Translations under genes and position numbers: made by a program
The notes under the pieces: model-generated
What the model was told of the DNA's origin: nothing
The model's input: the letters and a program-made list of their open reading frames with translations, nothing else
The model's database searches: none
Source: an uncultured Roseicyclus sp.
Lineage (GTDB): Bacteria; Pseudomonadota; Alphaproteobacteria; Rhodobacterales; Rhodobacteraceae
Assembly (NCBI GenBank): GCA_947489665.1
Contig: CANLEH010000001.1
Span: 1,646,501 to 1,710,500, forward strand
Reading direction: 5' to 3'
DNA length: 64,000 bases
Part shown: positions 1-10,509 of the stretch, piece after piece
Numbering within the stretch: the first letter of the stretch is position 1
Layout of the letters: the number at the start of each line of letters is the position of its first letter

Positions 1-2
1 GG

Positions 3-146
3 GTGGAAGAAGGCGAGTACGGCTATTGCGAAGTGACAGGCGAGCCGATTTCGCTGAAGCGTCTGGACGCGCGCCCGATTGCCACGATGAGCCTTGAAGC
101 CCAGGAACGGCATGAGCGCCGCGAAAAGGTCCACCGCGACGACTGA
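3..146 (+). CDS. dksA: DksA/TraR-family zinc-finger transcription factor, C-terminal part (truncated by window start)
   Basis: Frame 3 reads VEEGEYGYCEVTGEPISLKRLDARPIATMSLEAQERHERREKVHRDD*, the typical DksA C-terminus. Confidence 0.85.
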   Translation: MEEGEYGYCEVTGEPISLKRLDARPIATMSLEAQERHERREKVHRDD

Positions 147-212
147 CCGCTTGGCGGATTGCAAACGGAAGGGGCATCCAGCGGGTGCCCTTTTTCATTT
201 GGAGGCAGATGC

Positions 213-1364
213 GTGTTGATCGGCAAACCCGTTACGGTGTTGGGCGGCGGTGTCGGCGGCCTGGCGGTGGCTTTGGCCTGTGCCCAACGGGGGGCCGCGG
301 TCACGGTTCTGGAACAGGCCGGCGAGATTGCGGAGGTTGGGGCCGGCTTGCAGGTGTCGCCAAATGGCTGGGTTGTGCTCCGGGCCCTTGGGATCGCTGA
401 CACTATCGCGGCGCGCTCCATCCGTTCGACAACCGTGCGCCTGCGCGATTTCCGGCGCGGGGCAGAGGTTTTTGCGATGCCGCTCGGCAGCCCGTTCCAT
501 CTGGTGCACCGAGCGGATCTTATCGATGCACTGCACGGGGCTTGCCGGGATGCAGGTGTTGAGATCCGGTTGAACACCCGCGTCGCGGGGGTTGAGATTG
601 ATGGGTCGGTCAACACGCTCAAACTGGCGGACGGGACGGAGGAAGTGCATGGCCTGACCTTGGCCGCTGACGGGCTGCACTCTGCCGCCCGGCACGTCTT
701 CAATCCGCGCTCGAAGCCCTTCTTCACGGGCCAGGTTGCATGGCGCGCGACCCTTCCGGGCCGTGATCTGCCGCCTGAGGCTCATGTCTTTATGGGACCG
801 GGGCGCCATTTGGTCCGCTACCCCCTGCGTGGCGGAGACCTCACCAATATCGTGGCCGTCGAAGAACGTGATCAATGGGCGGTCGAAGATTGGGCCCATG
901 AGGATGACCCGAAGAACTTGCGTGCGGCGTTCACCGACTTTTACCCTGAAATCAAAGATTTGCTGGCGGATGTTCAAGCGCCAAACCTATGGGGCCTGTT
1001 TCGGCACCCAGTGGCCAAGGTCTGGCATTCGGACAACCTGGCCCTGTTAGGCGATGCGGCCCATCCGACGCTGCCGTTCCTTGCACAGGGGGCCAATCTT
1101 GCGTTGGAAGATGCCTATGTGCTGGCGCGCTGCCTGGCGGATGACGCGGAGACGAGCGAGGCGCTTGCCGTCTATGCGGCGCTGCGCAAACCCCGCGCCC
1201 TGCAAGTGATCGAAGCGGCCAATGACAACGCCACGAACTACCACCTACGGCCTGGCCCAATGCGATTTGCCGCGCATACCGCCCTGCGCCTGGCGTCACG
1301 CTACGCGCCCCATGTGGTGGCCAATCGCTACCGCTGGATCCACGCCCACGACGTCACGCGATAG
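213..1364 (+). CDS. FAD-dependent monooxygenase (salicylate hydroxylase-like)
   Basis: GTG start gives MLIGKPVTVLGGGVGGLAVALACAQRG (GxGxxG) and NLALLGDAAHPTLPFLAQGANLALED (GD motif). Confidence 0.85.
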   Translation: MLIGKPVTVLGGGVGGLAVALACAQRGAAVTVLEQAGEIAEVGAGLQVSPNGWVVLRALGIADTIAARSIRSTTVRLRDFRRGAEVFAMPLGSPFHLVHRADLIDALHGACRDAGVEIRLNTRVAGVEIDGSVNTLKLADGTEEVHGLTLAADGLHSAARHVFNPRSKPFFTGQVAWRATLPGRDLPPEAHVFMGPGRHLVRYPLRGGDLTNIVAVEERDQWAVEDWAHEDDPKNLRAAFTDFYPEIKDLLADVQAPNLWGLFRHPVAKVWHSDNLALLGDAAHPTLPFLAQGANLALEDAYVLARCLADDAETSEALAVYAALRKPRALQVIEAANDNATNYHLRPGPMRFAAHTALRLASRYAPHVVANRYRWIHAHDVTR

Positions 1365-1382
1365 GCGGACGCGGCGCAGTCC

Positions 1383-2123
1383 CTAGTCGAGAGAATAGTC
1401 GGGGAGGGTATCAAACGCCTCTCGCAGTTTTTCGCCCCAACCCGATGAAATCTCGGCGAAAAAGGCGTCGTCCGCTTCAATGCGGCGGATTGGGCCGTGC
1501 CGGAAGCTTTCCGCCTCATACAGATGCAGGTCAAACGGCATCCCGACGCTCAAATTCGCCTTGATGGTGGAATCGAAGCTGAGGAGAAGCAGTTTCACGG
1601 CTTCCTCGAACCGCATCTCCGGATCGTAGGCGCGCACGAGGATGGGTTTGCCGTATTTCGTCTCACCAATCTGGAAGAATGGCGTGTCATCGCAGGCCTC
1701 AACAAAATTGCCTTCGGGATAGATCAGGAACAGACGCGGCTCACCGCCTTTGACCTGACCACCGAGGATCAGCGTGGCACCGAAGGGGCTGTCGGCTTGA
1801 GGGCCCTCAAGCCCGGATTGCTGCGAAATCACCTCGCGGAGCGTTTCCCCCACCAGCTTGGCGATTTGGAACATCGACGGGGCTTCGATGATCGAAAGCG
1901 TTCCGCGTTCGTCCGCCGGAAGGGCGCGTTCGTTCAAGAGGCTCACGACCGCTTGCGTGGTGGCCAGATTGCCCGCCGTCATCAGGGTGATAGAGCGTTC
2001 GCCCGCAACCTCCCACTGGAACATCTTCTTGAAAACGCTGATATTATCGACACCGGCATTGGTACGGGTGTCCGACATGAACACCAGCCCCCGGTTCAGT
2101 TTCAGCCCCACGCAATAGGTCAC
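1383..2123 (-). CDS. Proteasome-type protease, Anbu / bacterial proteasome homologue (COG3484-like)
   Basis: GTG start at 2123 gives (M)TYCVGLKLNRGLVFMSDTRTNAGVDNIS with Thr immediately after the initiator; clustered with transglutaminase, alpha-E and ATP-grasp genes. Confidence 0.85.
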   Translation of the reverse strand: MTYCVGLKLNRGLVFMSDTRTNAGVDNISVFKKMFQWEVAGERSITLMTAGNLATTQAVVSLLNERALPADERGTLSIIEAPSMFQIAKLVGETLREVISQQSGLEGPQADSPFGATLILGGQVKGGEPRLFLIYPEGNFVEACDDTPFFQIGETKYGKPILVRAYDPEMRFEEAVKLLLLSFDSTIKANLSVGMPFDLHLYEAESFRHGPIRRIEADDAFFAEISSGWGEKLREAFDTLPDYSLD

Positions 2124-2180
2124 GGCCCGATCCCCCAGATCCCGATACGGTGTCTTTAGCACCGCTTGCTTAAGGTTGGT

Positions 2181-2993
2181 TTACTGCTGCGCCACCTGAA
2201 TGTCGACGGCCATGGCTTCGCCTTCCGCACCGTAATGGAGGCCCGAGATCGGTGCCGCTTCCGCATAGTCGAGGCCCGTTGCGACGCGCACATAGCGCGG
2301 ATCGGGTGAGATCCCGTTCGACACATCGAAGCCAACCCATCCAAGGCCTGCAACATGGGCCTCGGCCCAGGCATGGCTCGCGTCTTGGTGGACGCGGTCG
2401 TCCATCATCAGATAGCCCGAAACGTAGCGCGCCGGGTGTCCCATCGCGCGGGCTGCGGCAAGGAAGATGTGGGTGTGATCCTGGCAGACACCTGCGCCTA
2501 TGGTGATTGCCTCTTCGGCATCAGTGCCGGATTGCGTGCGGCCAATCTCGTACGGGACCGCCGACAAAATGCGGGTCGACAGGGTGTGCAGCCGCGTCAC
2601 GTCGTCGTCGCTTTCCTGTTGCAACCCCTTGAGAAGGCCGCGCACACCTGCGCCCGTGCGCGTCAAAGCTGTTGAGCGCTGGTAGTACCAAAGCGGGGCA
2701 AAGCCCGCATGTTTTCCGATCACACCGGCATTATCCGCGGTCTCGACCGTGCCTTGGCACGTGATTGTGACATCCATCGCGTCGGCGGCAAGGGACACGA
2801 GTGTCACGGTATTGCGGTGCTGATCTGTAAATTGTGTCTCGATCTTGCCGCCCTGCACATCCATCTGCCATGAGCCCACGCTTTGGCCGTTATGGTTCTT
2901 TGGCGTCAGCCGCAATTGCTGCAGCCCGTACGTCGCAGGGGCTGCAAAGCGGTAGGTTGTGGTATGCTGGATGGAGAGTTTCATGGCGCTCAC
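2181..2993 (-). CDS. Transglutaminase-like family protein
   Basis: MKLSIQHTTTYRFAAPATYGLQQLRLTP; GAGVCQDHTHIFLAAARAMGHPARYVSGYL; DASHAWAEAHVAGLGWVGFD (Cys/His/Asp motifs). Confidence 0.9.
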   Translation of the reverse strand: MSAMKLSIQHTTTYRFAAPATYGLQQLRLTPKNHNGQSVGSWQMDVQGGKIETQFTDQHRNTVTLVSLAADAMDVTITCQGTVETADNAGVIGKHAGFAPLWYYQRSTALTRTGAGVRGLLKGLQQESDDDVTRLHTLSTRILSAVPYEIGRTQSGTDAEEAITIGAGVCQDHTHIFLAAARAMGHPARYVSGYLMMDDRVHQDASHAWAEAHVAGLGWVGFDVSNGISPDPRYVRVATGLDYAEAAPISGLHYGAEGEAMAVDIQVAQQ

Positions 2994-3931
2994 CCCAGGA
3001 ACCGATAATCTTGTTCGATCTGGCCGCCCAACCGGCCCAGATCACCAAGGAACTCAGTCAGAAATTCATGCAACCCTTCTTCGAACACGTCGTCGATGGT
3101 GCCGTGCTGCAAGCGGGCCTGCAGAACATTGATCTGATCGTGGCACGTGTGGCGCTGCCCGTAATTCTCTTCCAGATAGCTGAGGTTGGAGCCGATCTTG
3201 CGCACCGCAAACCGAAGGCTGCGCGGCATGCGACCGTCGAAGATCAGGAAATCGGCAATGCCCTTGGGGGTGATGTTGCCCTGGGTCAGCCAGCGGTAGG
3301 ACCGCGCACCGGCAACGGATCGCAGGATCGTTTCCCACTGAACATTGTCGAGGCTGGAGCCGATCTGCGTGACCGAGGGCAGCAGCACGTAGTATTTCAC
3401 GTCGAGGATACGAGCCGTGTTGTCTGCGCGTTCCAGGAACGTCCCAAGGCGGCAGAAATCGAAAATATCATTGCGCAACATGGTGCCGTGCATTGCGCCG
3501 CGGACAAGGGCGGAGTGCTGACGGATGCTCCCCAGAACCTCGGGCAAATGCTTTGGCGAGACGGGGCGCTGGAGCGTTTCTTTCAGGCCCATATAGGCGT
3601 CATTGATCGCTTCCCAGACTTCACGCGTCAGCGCGGTGCGGGTCAGGCGGGCGTTTTGGCGTGCATTTGCGATGGCAGACAGAACGGATGACGGATTCTC
3701 CTTGTCGCGAAGCAGGAAGTCTATCGCCTTGGCCTGGTCCACATCGCCGTGCCGGGCCGCGTAGAGCTGATCAACGGCGGCTGTTTGCAAGACCGAATGC
3801 CATTCATCATCTGATCCCCCGGGCCGGGTCAGCGCGATGCGAAAGCCGGTCTCGATCAGCCGCGTCGTATTCTCAGACCGTTCGAGGTAACGGAACAGCC
3901 AGAAAAGGCCACCTGCAGTTTTTCCGAGCAT
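2990..3931 (-). CDS. Alpha-E domain-containing protein (COG2307)
   Basis: MLGKTAGGLFWLFRYLERSENTTRLIE start; 4-nt overlap with transglutaminase gene. Confidence 0.9.
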   Translation of the reverse strand: MLGKTAGGLFWLFRYLERSENTTRLIETGFRIALTRPGGSDDEWHSVLQTAAVDQLYAARHGDVDQAKAIDFLLRDKENPSSVLSAIANARQNARLTRTALTREVWEAINDAYMGLKETLQRPVSPKHLPEVLGSIRQHSALVRGAMHGTMLRNDIFDFCRLGTFLERADNTARILDVKYYVLLPSVTQIGSSLDNVQWETILRSVAGARSYRWLTQGNITPKGIADFLIFDGRMPRSLRFAVRKIGSNLSYLEENYGQRHTCHDQINVLQARLQHGTIDDVFEEGLHEFLTEFLGDLGRLGGQIEQDYRFLG

Positions 3932-3935
3932 CGCG

Positions 3936-5375
3936 TTACTCCTCCAAAACCCAGGTGTCTTTGGTGCCGCCGCCCTGCGATGAGTTCACCACAAGGCTGC
4001 CCTCTTTCAGCGCCACGCGGGTCAACCCGCCGGGCGTGAGCGTGATCTTGTCGGGCGACATCAGCGCGAAGGGCCGCAGGTCGACATGACGCGGGGCAAG
4101 CCCTTTGGCGGTCAGGATCGGGCAGGTCGAGAGGGCGAGCGTGGGCTGCGCGATGTAGTTTGACGGTCTCGCCTCCAGCTTCTTGCGGAACTCCTCAATC
4201 TCTTTCTTCGATGCGGCGGGGCCGACCAGCATCCCGTATCCACCTGATCCGTGGACCTCTTTCACGACAAGCTCGGGCAGATGGTCTAGCACATATTTGA
4301 GGGTGTCCGGCTCGGAACAGCGATGGGTCGGCACGTTTTGCAAGATCGCCTTTTCGCCCGTGTAGAATTCAATGATATCCGGCATGTAGCTGTAGATCGC
4401 CTTGTCGTCGGAGATCCCCGTACCGGGTGCATTGGCAATCGTGATCCCGCCGGCGCGGTAGACATCCATGATGCCTGGCACCCCAAGCATCGAGTCCGGG
4501 TTGAAGTTCAGCGGGTCGAGGAAGTCGTCATCGACACGGCGATAGAGCACATCAATCGCCTTGTAGCCTTCGGTGGTACGCATGGCGATGCGGCCATCCT
4601 GGACGCGCAGGTCATGGCCCTCGACCAACTCGACTCCCATCTGATCTGCCAGAAAGGCATGTTCGAAATAGGCGGAGTTGTGGATGCCGGGGGTCAGCAC
4701 GGCGACCGTGCATTCACCATCGCAGGCAACAGGCGAACAGGCCGCAAGCGAACGGCGCAGACTTGTGGGGTAAGAGCCGACTGGCTGAACCTTGATGCGC
4801 GAAAACAGCTCTGGGAACATCTGCAGCATCGTTTCGCGGTTCTCCAGCATGTAGCTGACGCCGCTTGGGGTTCTGGCATTGTCTTCAAGGACAAAGAATT
4901 CATCCTCGCCAGTCCGAACGAGGTCGGTGCCCACGATATGTGTGTAGACGCCTCCGGGCGGTGAGACGCCGATCATCTGGGGCAGAAAAGCCTCATTCTT
5001 ATCAATCAACTCACGCGGTACGCGGCCTGCGCGCAGGATCTCCTGTCGGTGATAGATGTCGTAGAGAAACGCATTGATCGCGCGCACGCGCTGCTCGATG
5101 CCCTTGGTCAATTTCGCCCATTCGCGGGCCGAAATGATGCGCGGCACGATGTCGAACGGGATCAGGCGTTCATCGGCCTCGGCAGCACCATAAACGTTGA
5201 AGGTGATGCCCGTGCGGCGGAAGAAACTCTCTGCGTCGCTGTTTTTCTGGCGCAAATCCTTGAGGTCTTCGCCGTTGAACCAGGTGGCGTAAGCGCCGTA
5301 TGGCGCGCGTGGATCCGGTTGCCCGGCGGTCATTTCATCGAAAAATCGGCTGTCGTCGGTCATGTGTCCTCCCAC
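3936..5375 (-). CDS. Circularly permuted ATP-grasp protein (COG2308-like)
   Basis: DLVRTGEDEFFVLEDNARTPSGVSYMLENRETM; VVKEVHGSGGYGMLVGP; operon context. Confidence 0.9.
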   Translation of the reverse strand: MGGHMTDDSRFFDEMTAGQPDPRAPYGAYATWFNGEDLKDLRQKNSDAESFFRRTGITFNVYGAAEADERLIPFDIVPRIISAREWAKLTKGIEQRVRAINAFLYDIYHRQEILRAGRVPRELIDKNEAFLPQMIGVSPPGGVYTHIVGTDLVRTGEDEFFVLEDNARTPSGVSYMLENRETMLQMFPELFSRIKVQPVGSYPTSLRRSLAACSPVACDGECTVAVLTPGIHNSAYFEHAFLADQMGVELVEGHDLRVQDGRIAMRTTEGYKAIDVLYRRVDDDFLDPLNFNPDSMLGVPGIMDVYRAGGITIANAPGTGISDDKAIYSYMPDIIEFYTGEKAILQNVPTHRCSEPDTLKYVLDHLPELVVKEVHGSGGYGMLVGPAASKKEIEEFRKKLEARPSNYIAQPTLALSTCPILTAKGLAPRHVDLRPFALMSPDKITLTPGGLTRVALKEGSLVVNSSQGGGTKDTWVLEE

Positions 5376-5521
5376 CCCTAACGCTAACAGACGAGGTTCT
5401 GAGCGAAAGGGCCAGCGATTTCAGGTGGTTTCGCAGGGGGTTGGAGAAAGGTTGCCCAATTATTAGGCGAAGTGCCGGGCGCAGGTTTTCGCGAAAGCCG
5501 TCTGGACTACGCGGTGTTCAA

Positions 5522-5965
5522 CTACGCCGAAGTGTCCAGCCAAAGCGTGACGGGGCCGTCGTTGACAAGGCTGACCGCCATGTCCGCACCGAACTGCCCC
5601 GTTTCAACCGGGATGCCGTGGCTCTGTAGGGCGTTGGCAAAATGCAGATACAAGCGCTCACCCTCCGATGGCGGTGCCGCGGTTGAAAAGCCCGGCCGAT
5701 TGCCGCGAGACGTGTCGCCCGCCAAAGTGAACTGGCTGACCACCAGCGCTGCGCCGCCCACATCCATAAGCGAGCGGTTCATTTTACCAGCCTCATCCTT
5801 GAAGATGCGGAGCTTGGCGATCTTCGCGGCGAGTTTCTGGCCCTCGGCCTCCGTATCGCCCTGCATAGCGCAAACCAAAACGAGCAAGCCCGGGCCGCAT
5901 TGGCCGATCAGATCGCCGTCGACTTCAACCTTGGCCTCTGTGACGCGCTGGATCAGCGCCCTCAT
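5522..5965 (-). CDS. dtd: D-aminoacyl-tRNA deacylase
   Basis: [40 protein letters not shown]. Confidence 0.92.
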   Translation of the reverse strand: MRALIQRVTEAKVEVDGDLIGQCGPGLLVLVCAMQGDTEAEGQKLAAKIAKLRIFKDEAGKMNRSLMDVGGAALVVSQFTLAGDTSRGNRPGFSTAAPPSEGERLYLHFANALQSHGIPVETGQFGADMAVSLVNDGPVTLWLDTSA

Positions 5966-6888
5966 GCAATCTCGTCCAAGCGGGGTGGGTTTGCACCGGC
6001 ACGGCTGACCGTTATCGCGGCGGCTTTGACGCCAAGGGTCATCGCCTCGCGCAGCGTCTCTTCTGTCAAACCCTTGCGGATCATGCCCTTGTCGAGCGCG
6101 CCTGCCTGGGCCAGGCCCGCCAGCACGCCACCGTTGAAGGTATCACCGGCTCCGACCGTGTCGACGACCTCGACCATCTGAGCGTCGATATGGACTTCGC
6201 CGCCCTCAAAGTATGCTGTGACCCCATCGCCGCCCTGTGTGACCAGCACGAGAGCGGGGCCCTTCGCAAGCATCCGCTCTGCCAGAACCGGGATGCCATG
6301 GTCCCCAAGAAGCCAATGCAGGTCCTCGTCCGAGGCTTTCACGATGTCGCACGCGGCCAGCATCCGGTCCATGCGTGCACGAAAGCGGGCCTCGTCCTTG
6401 ATGAAACTGGGGCGGATGTTGGGATCCATCATCACGACATGGCCCTGGGTCGCCCGTTCGGCCATCTCTGCATAAGCCTCGGCGCATGGCTCAACCGCAA
6501 GGGAAATGCCGCCAAAGAAGCAGGCCTTTGCGGTCTCCGGGATCGCGGGCAGGTCCGCCGCCGTCAGCATGCGCCCGGCGGTGTTTTCATCGTAGAAGGC
6601 ATAGCTGGCCTGGCCATCCGTTAGCGTCACGAAGGCCAGCGTCGTGGGCCTGTCCGAGCGATGGGCGAGGGTGGACCCCACGCCATTGGCCATCATCACA
6701 CCCGCCAGCCGTTCACCGAACAGGTCGGTTGAAAGACCCGTGAAGAATTCCACGGGCTGGCCAAGACGGGCCAATGCCACGGCCGTGTTGAACACCGACC
6801 CACCGGGGTAGGGTGCGAAAGCGGCTTCGCCTGCCTCCGTTTTGCGGGGCAGCATGTCTATCAGGGCTTCACCGGCGCATAAGATCAT
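5962..6888 (-). CDS. PfkB-family carbohydrate kinase (fructokinase-like)
   Basis: [49 protein letters not shown]; 4-nt overlap with dtd. Confidence 0.9.
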   Translation of the reverse strand: MILCAGEALIDMLPRKTEAGEAAFAPYPGGSVFNTAVALARLGQPVEFFTGLSTDLFGERLAGVMMANGVGSTLAHRSDRPTTLAFVTLTDGQASYAFYDENTAGRMLTAADLPAIPETAKACFFGGISLAVEPCAEAYAEMAERATQGHVVMMDPNIRPSFIKDEARFRARMDRMLAACDIVKASDEDLHWLLGDHGIPVLAERMLAKGPALVLVTQGGDGVTAYFEGGEVHIDAQMVEVVDTVGAGDTFNGGVLAGLAQAGALDKGMIRKGLTEETLREAMTLGVKAAAITVSRAGANPPRLDEIA

Positions 6889-6977
6889 CGTGGACCTCCC
6901 TCGTTCGCGCGCCTTGTTAGCGGTAACGCGGGTGCGAGGGAAGCCGGGAAACCGATGCGCCGTTGCGACGAAGGTCG

Positions 6978-8099
6978 CTACTGGTCCATCACCTCAAGCC
7001 CGTAGAAGACGGCCGCTGCAAGAATGATGGCGCCGATCACGGCCAGAGCGATCTTGCCTGCACTCCAAGGCCGTTCGCCTTGCACCTTGCCGGATTGGGC
7101 GTTGACCACGAAACGGTAGGACTTTCCGCGATACTTGTAGGCGGCGATCCAGACCGGCAGCAGGATATGCTTGAAGGTTGTCTTGTCGACATGGGTGTTC
7201 ATGGAGTCGATCCGCTGCGCGTCGCCGCCAATGTCGCGGCGGATGTCGCGCTGGATCTGCGCATCCATGATCTGGCGCGCCTCGACCATGCCCTCATCAA
7301 GCTCGACCGTGTAGCCTTCGGCTCGGAAGCCGGACAGGAATTCGGGGCGATATTCGGCCAGCCCGGATAGATCCCATGGTGCCAACGCATCGGTGTAGCG
7401 CTTGGGAAGGGATTTGGAGGCCAGCACAAGGATGTCGTCGAAAAACCGGCTGACGCGGCCTGAGGTGCGGGTCCAGCGGATGCGGCGTTCCTGACGCGGT
7501 TTGCCATCGGGTCCGTTGACGGTGACGTAATAGGCCGTGCCACGCTGGCCGCGGTAGCTTGTGTCCGTATCTGCGTCATAGGTCCAATAAGGGACGTATA
7601 TCCCGTTCAACTCACGCCCCTGACGGGCATATTCCTTAAGCCCGTTGGGCGCGAACCAGAGGCGGCCAAGCCAGTCTTCCATGGCTTTATGCGCCTCGCG
7701 TTCTTCCAACTGGAACGGCACGAGACCTTTGGGCTTAATATGGCGGTGGGTGCCGGTGTCGGTGACAACGGGGGTGGCGCAAAACGGGCAGTCCTGGCTG
7801 TGCACATCGGCATCAAATTGCACTTGTGCGCCGCAAGATGGGCATTGGGAAACGCGGGTTTCCTCAATCTCCACATTGTCCATCTGCCCGCGCAGGGCAG
7901 CTTCAAAATCGTTCTCGACCAAACCCTCGCCACCTTGGTCGGGCGGCACTTCAATCGCTTCTTCATTGCCGCAATGGTCACAGACCATTTTGCCCTCGGT
8001 CGGCGCATAGCGCATGTCCGACCCGCAGTTGGAGCAGGGAAAGCGGTGTTCATCTTCGGGGCGGGCGGTTTCAGGCTCTTGGTCAAACGTGTCGGTCAT
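6978..8099 (-). CDS. Zinc-ribbon containing membrane-associated protein (annotated in relatives as primosomal-protein-N'/replication-factor-Y-like)
   Basis: Start at M60 of the ORF: MTDTFDQEPETARPEDEHRFPCSNCGSDMRYAPTEGKMVCDHCG; second CxxC...CxxC; C-terminal TM IALAVIGAIILAAAVFYGL. Confidence 0.7.
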   Translation of the reverse strand: MTDTFDQEPETARPEDEHRFPCSNCGSDMRYAPTEGKMVCDHCGNEEAIEVPPDQGGEGLVENDFEAALRGQMDNVEIEETRVSQCPSCGAQVQFDADVHSQDCPFCATPVVTDTGTHRHIKPKGLVPFQLEEREAHKAMEDWLGRLWFAPNGLKEYARQGRELNGIYVPYWTYDADTDTSYRGQRGTAYYVTVNGPDGKPRQERRIRWTRTSGRVSRFFDDILVLASKSLPKRYTDALAPWDLSGLAEYRPEFLSGFRAEGYTVELDEGMVEARQIMDAQIQRDIRRDIGGDAQRIDSMNTHVDKTTFKHILLPVWIAAYKYRGKSYRFVVNAQSGKVQGERPWSAGKIALAVIGAIILAAAVFYGLEVMDQ

Positions 8100-8187
8100 T
8101 GAAGGGTCTTTGTCGCAATGAAGGGGTGCACTCACCATTTCGCGACTGGCGGCGTAACTCAAGCAAGGAAAACCGGATGTTGGCGGG

Positions 8188-8784
8188 TCACAGGTACCGA
8201 TGGAGCGCGCGGGGCGCCATGATGCGCAGGGCGTTGTCACGCAAACGGACATGCCGCCAAATGTGAAATGCGCCATGGGCCAAAACGATCAGGGCCAGCG
8301 CATAGAATTGGTAAACATGCAGCCAGGACACGATGGCATGGGCTTGCGGCAGGTTCAGTGGCGGCGCGATTGGCACAACCCCGCCCGCGTGGAGCAGAAC
8401 AGCCGATGTGAGCCCAAGGCCGAACCCACCAAGGGCGACCAGAAACAGCCCCCAGATCAACGTTTTGTGCAGAATTGGATGCAGCCGCCGGGCGAGGGGG
8501 GGCAGTTTTGGACCCGGTCGGGACGCTAGGCCTTTTTGCAGATGTGTACCTGTCCAGATCAGAGCCAACGTGACAAAGATCAGCCCGTTGATGGAATGGA
8601 GTTGAAACCAGCCCGGCCCCATGCGGCGCAGCGCATCGGGGTCTGCGAACATGAACCAGATGAAGAACGGAATGATCCCCCAGTGCAGCGCTTTCAATAC
8701 CGTCCGGCGATGCGGCAGGCGGATACGGGTCAAGATCAAGGCGACAGGCATGAAAGCTCCATTCATCGTGGGCAGTGTAGCCAC
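8188..8784 (-). CDS. Cytochrome b561-like / DUF4405-type membrane protein
   Basis: KALHWGIIPFFIWFMF, LHSINGLIFVTLALIW, SWLHVYQFYALALIVLAHGAFHIW (His in TM helices). Confidence 0.65.
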   Translation of the reverse strand: MATLPTMNGAFMPVALILTRIRLPHRRTVLKALHWGIIPFFIWFMFADPDALRRMGPGWFQLHSINGLIFVTLALIWTGTHLQKGLASRPGPKLPPLARRLHPILHKTLIWGLFLVALGGFGLGLTSAVLLHAGGVVPIAPPLNLPQAHAIVSWLHVYQFYALALIVLAHGAFHIWRHVRLRDNALRIMAPRALHRYL

Positions 8785-8886
8785 GGGTGGCGTCGAGCAA
8801 AAGTTTCATGCCTGCGATACGTTGCACCCACCTTCGCCTTGAGGGAGAAGGACGCAACGCCGCTTTTGACCCAAGGAGATACGGTC

Positions 8887-9306
8887 ATGATCACCCTCGA
8901 CCAGGCCCGCACCATCATTTCCACTGCCCGTGCAAAGGGCCGGGAAATGGAGCTAAAGCCGCTTTCAGTTGTCGTGCTGGATGCTGGTGGCCATGTTCTT
9001 GCGTTTGAGCGCGAGGATGGCGCGGCCCCGGGCCGTTTCGAGATTGCGCAAGGCAAGGCGTATGGCGCGGTGATGCTTGGCATGCCCGGCAGCGCGCAGA
9101 TGGCCCGCGCAGAGGCGCAGGCCTATTTCATGGCGGCGGTGAACGGGGTCTATGGCGGCAAAGTGGTGCCTGTACCCGGTGGCGTTCTTGTAATGCGCGA
9201 TGGCGTGGTCCTGGGCGCGGTGGGCGTGACCGGCGACACATCGGACAATGACGCCGAGGCCGCGGTGGCCGGGATCGAGGCCGCGGGCTTCGATGCGTTG
9301 GCCTGA
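8887..9306 (+). CDS. GlcG/HbpS family heme-binding-like protein
   Basis: MITLDQARTIISTARAKGREMELKPLSVVVLDAGGHVLAFEREDGA; internal start chosen within ORF 8536..9306. Confidence 0.85.
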   Translation: MITLDQARTIISTARAKGREMELKPLSVVVLDAGGHVLAFEREDGAAPGRFEIAQGKAYGAVMLGMPGSAQMARAEAQAYFMAAVNGVYGGKVVPVPGGVLVMRDGVVLGAVGVTGDTSDNDAEAAVAGIEAAGFDALA

Positions 9307-9318
9307 GCGCATGCCGGC

Positions 9319-10509
9319 TTACAGCTTGAGGATGACGGATGCAGGCGCACGAAGGCCGGGGCGACGCAAGTAGCGCGGCATCTCGGCGAGTTGCAGGTCG
9401 GGGCGGCGTGCAAACAGGCGATCCAGCGCAATGGAGGCCTCGATCCGGGCCAGTTGCATGCCAAGGCAAACATGCGGACCGAAGCCGAACCCAAGATGGG
9501 CATTGGGCTTGCGGTCGGGGATGAAGGATTCCGGTGTCTCGAACCGTTCCGGATCATGGTTTGCGGCAAGAAGCAGGGGCGCCACCATCTCTCCCTTCTT
9601 GATGGGCGCCCCCAGGATGTCGGTGTCCTGGGCTGCAAACATCATCTTCGTGGTCATCACAGGCGATATGTGACGCATGAATTCTTCGATCAGAAGGTGC
9701 CGCGTGTCCGGGTTCTCCGCGAAATGCGCGCGTAAGTCGGGATCAGTGGCAAGCCCTACAATGGCTGCGTTGATCAAGTGAACGGTGGTCTCATGGCCTG
9801 CAAGAAAGAGAAGAAGAACCATCGATAGAAGCTGATCTTCTGTCAGCTTCTGCCCATCCTCTTCCGCGTGAACCAGCGCAGAGATCAAGCCCGGGCCGGG
9901 TGTTTCACGGGCTTGCGCGAACAGATCCCTGAAGTCCGCCAAGACGCCGCGCAAGCGAAGAACAGCATAAATCGCGCGAAACGGGTTTGTGACCGCGCTG
10001 AGCGGCGCCATGCGGCGAGTCAGGGCATCGTGCCGGTCTTCGGGGATGCCAAGCAGGGTGCAAATCGCAAGGAAGGGCAGGGGGCGGGTATAGTGTTTAA
10101 CGATATCGACCCGTCCCGAGGGCACTGCGTCCAGCAGACCATCCGCCATTTTGGTCAGTTGCGGGCGAAGGTCTTCGATTGTTGCGCGGGCGAAGGCGAG
10201 TTCCACCAACCGGCGCATCTGCCGGTGGGCCGGGTCGTCCATCACGATCATCGTGTCCAGCAGTGGCTTGAAAAACCCGGGCATCCACCAGAAACGCTTG
10301 GCGAGCGGCTTGCCGGTGATTGGCCCGGGATCGCGGCGGAACAGATCGGGGTTTTTCAAAAGCGTGCGGGCAGCGGCATCGCTTGTGGTCATCCAGATTT
10401 GGCCGACAATCGGGAGTTTGACCCGCACCAAAGGCCCCTCGGCCCGCATTTGGGCAAGCGTTGGCGCCGGGTCAGCCAGAAAATCGGGATCGTTGAGGCG
10501 GTACACCAT
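9319..10509 (-). CDS. Cytochrome P450
   Basis: MVYRLNDPDFLADPAPTLAQMRAEGPL; FLAGHETTVHLI (I-helix); FGFGPHVCLGMQLARIE (heme Cys). Confidence 0.93.
   Translation of the reverse strand: MVYRLNDPDFLADPAPTLAQMRAEGPLVRVKLPIVGQIWMTTSDAAARTLLKNPDLFRRDPGPITGKPLAKRFWWMPGFFKPLLDTMIVMDDPAHRQMRRLVELAFARATIEDLRPQLTKMADGLLDAVPSGRVDIVKHYTRPLPFLAICTLLGIPEDRHDALTRRMAPLSAVTNPFRAIYAVLRLRGVLADFRDLFAQARETPGPGLISALVHAEEDGQKLTEDQLLSMVLLLFLAGHETTVHLINAAIVGLATDPDLRAHFAENPDTRHLLIEEFMRHISPVMTTKMMFAAQDTDILGAPIKKGEMVAPLLLAANHDPERFETPESFIPDRKPNAHLGFGFGPHVCLGMQLARIEASIALDRLFARRPDLQLAEMPRYLRRPGLRAPASVILKL

Noticed and set aside
5472-6624. Plus-strand ORFs 5472..6008 and 6190..6624
   Set aside because: Antisense to dtd and the PfkB kinase, which have clear signatures
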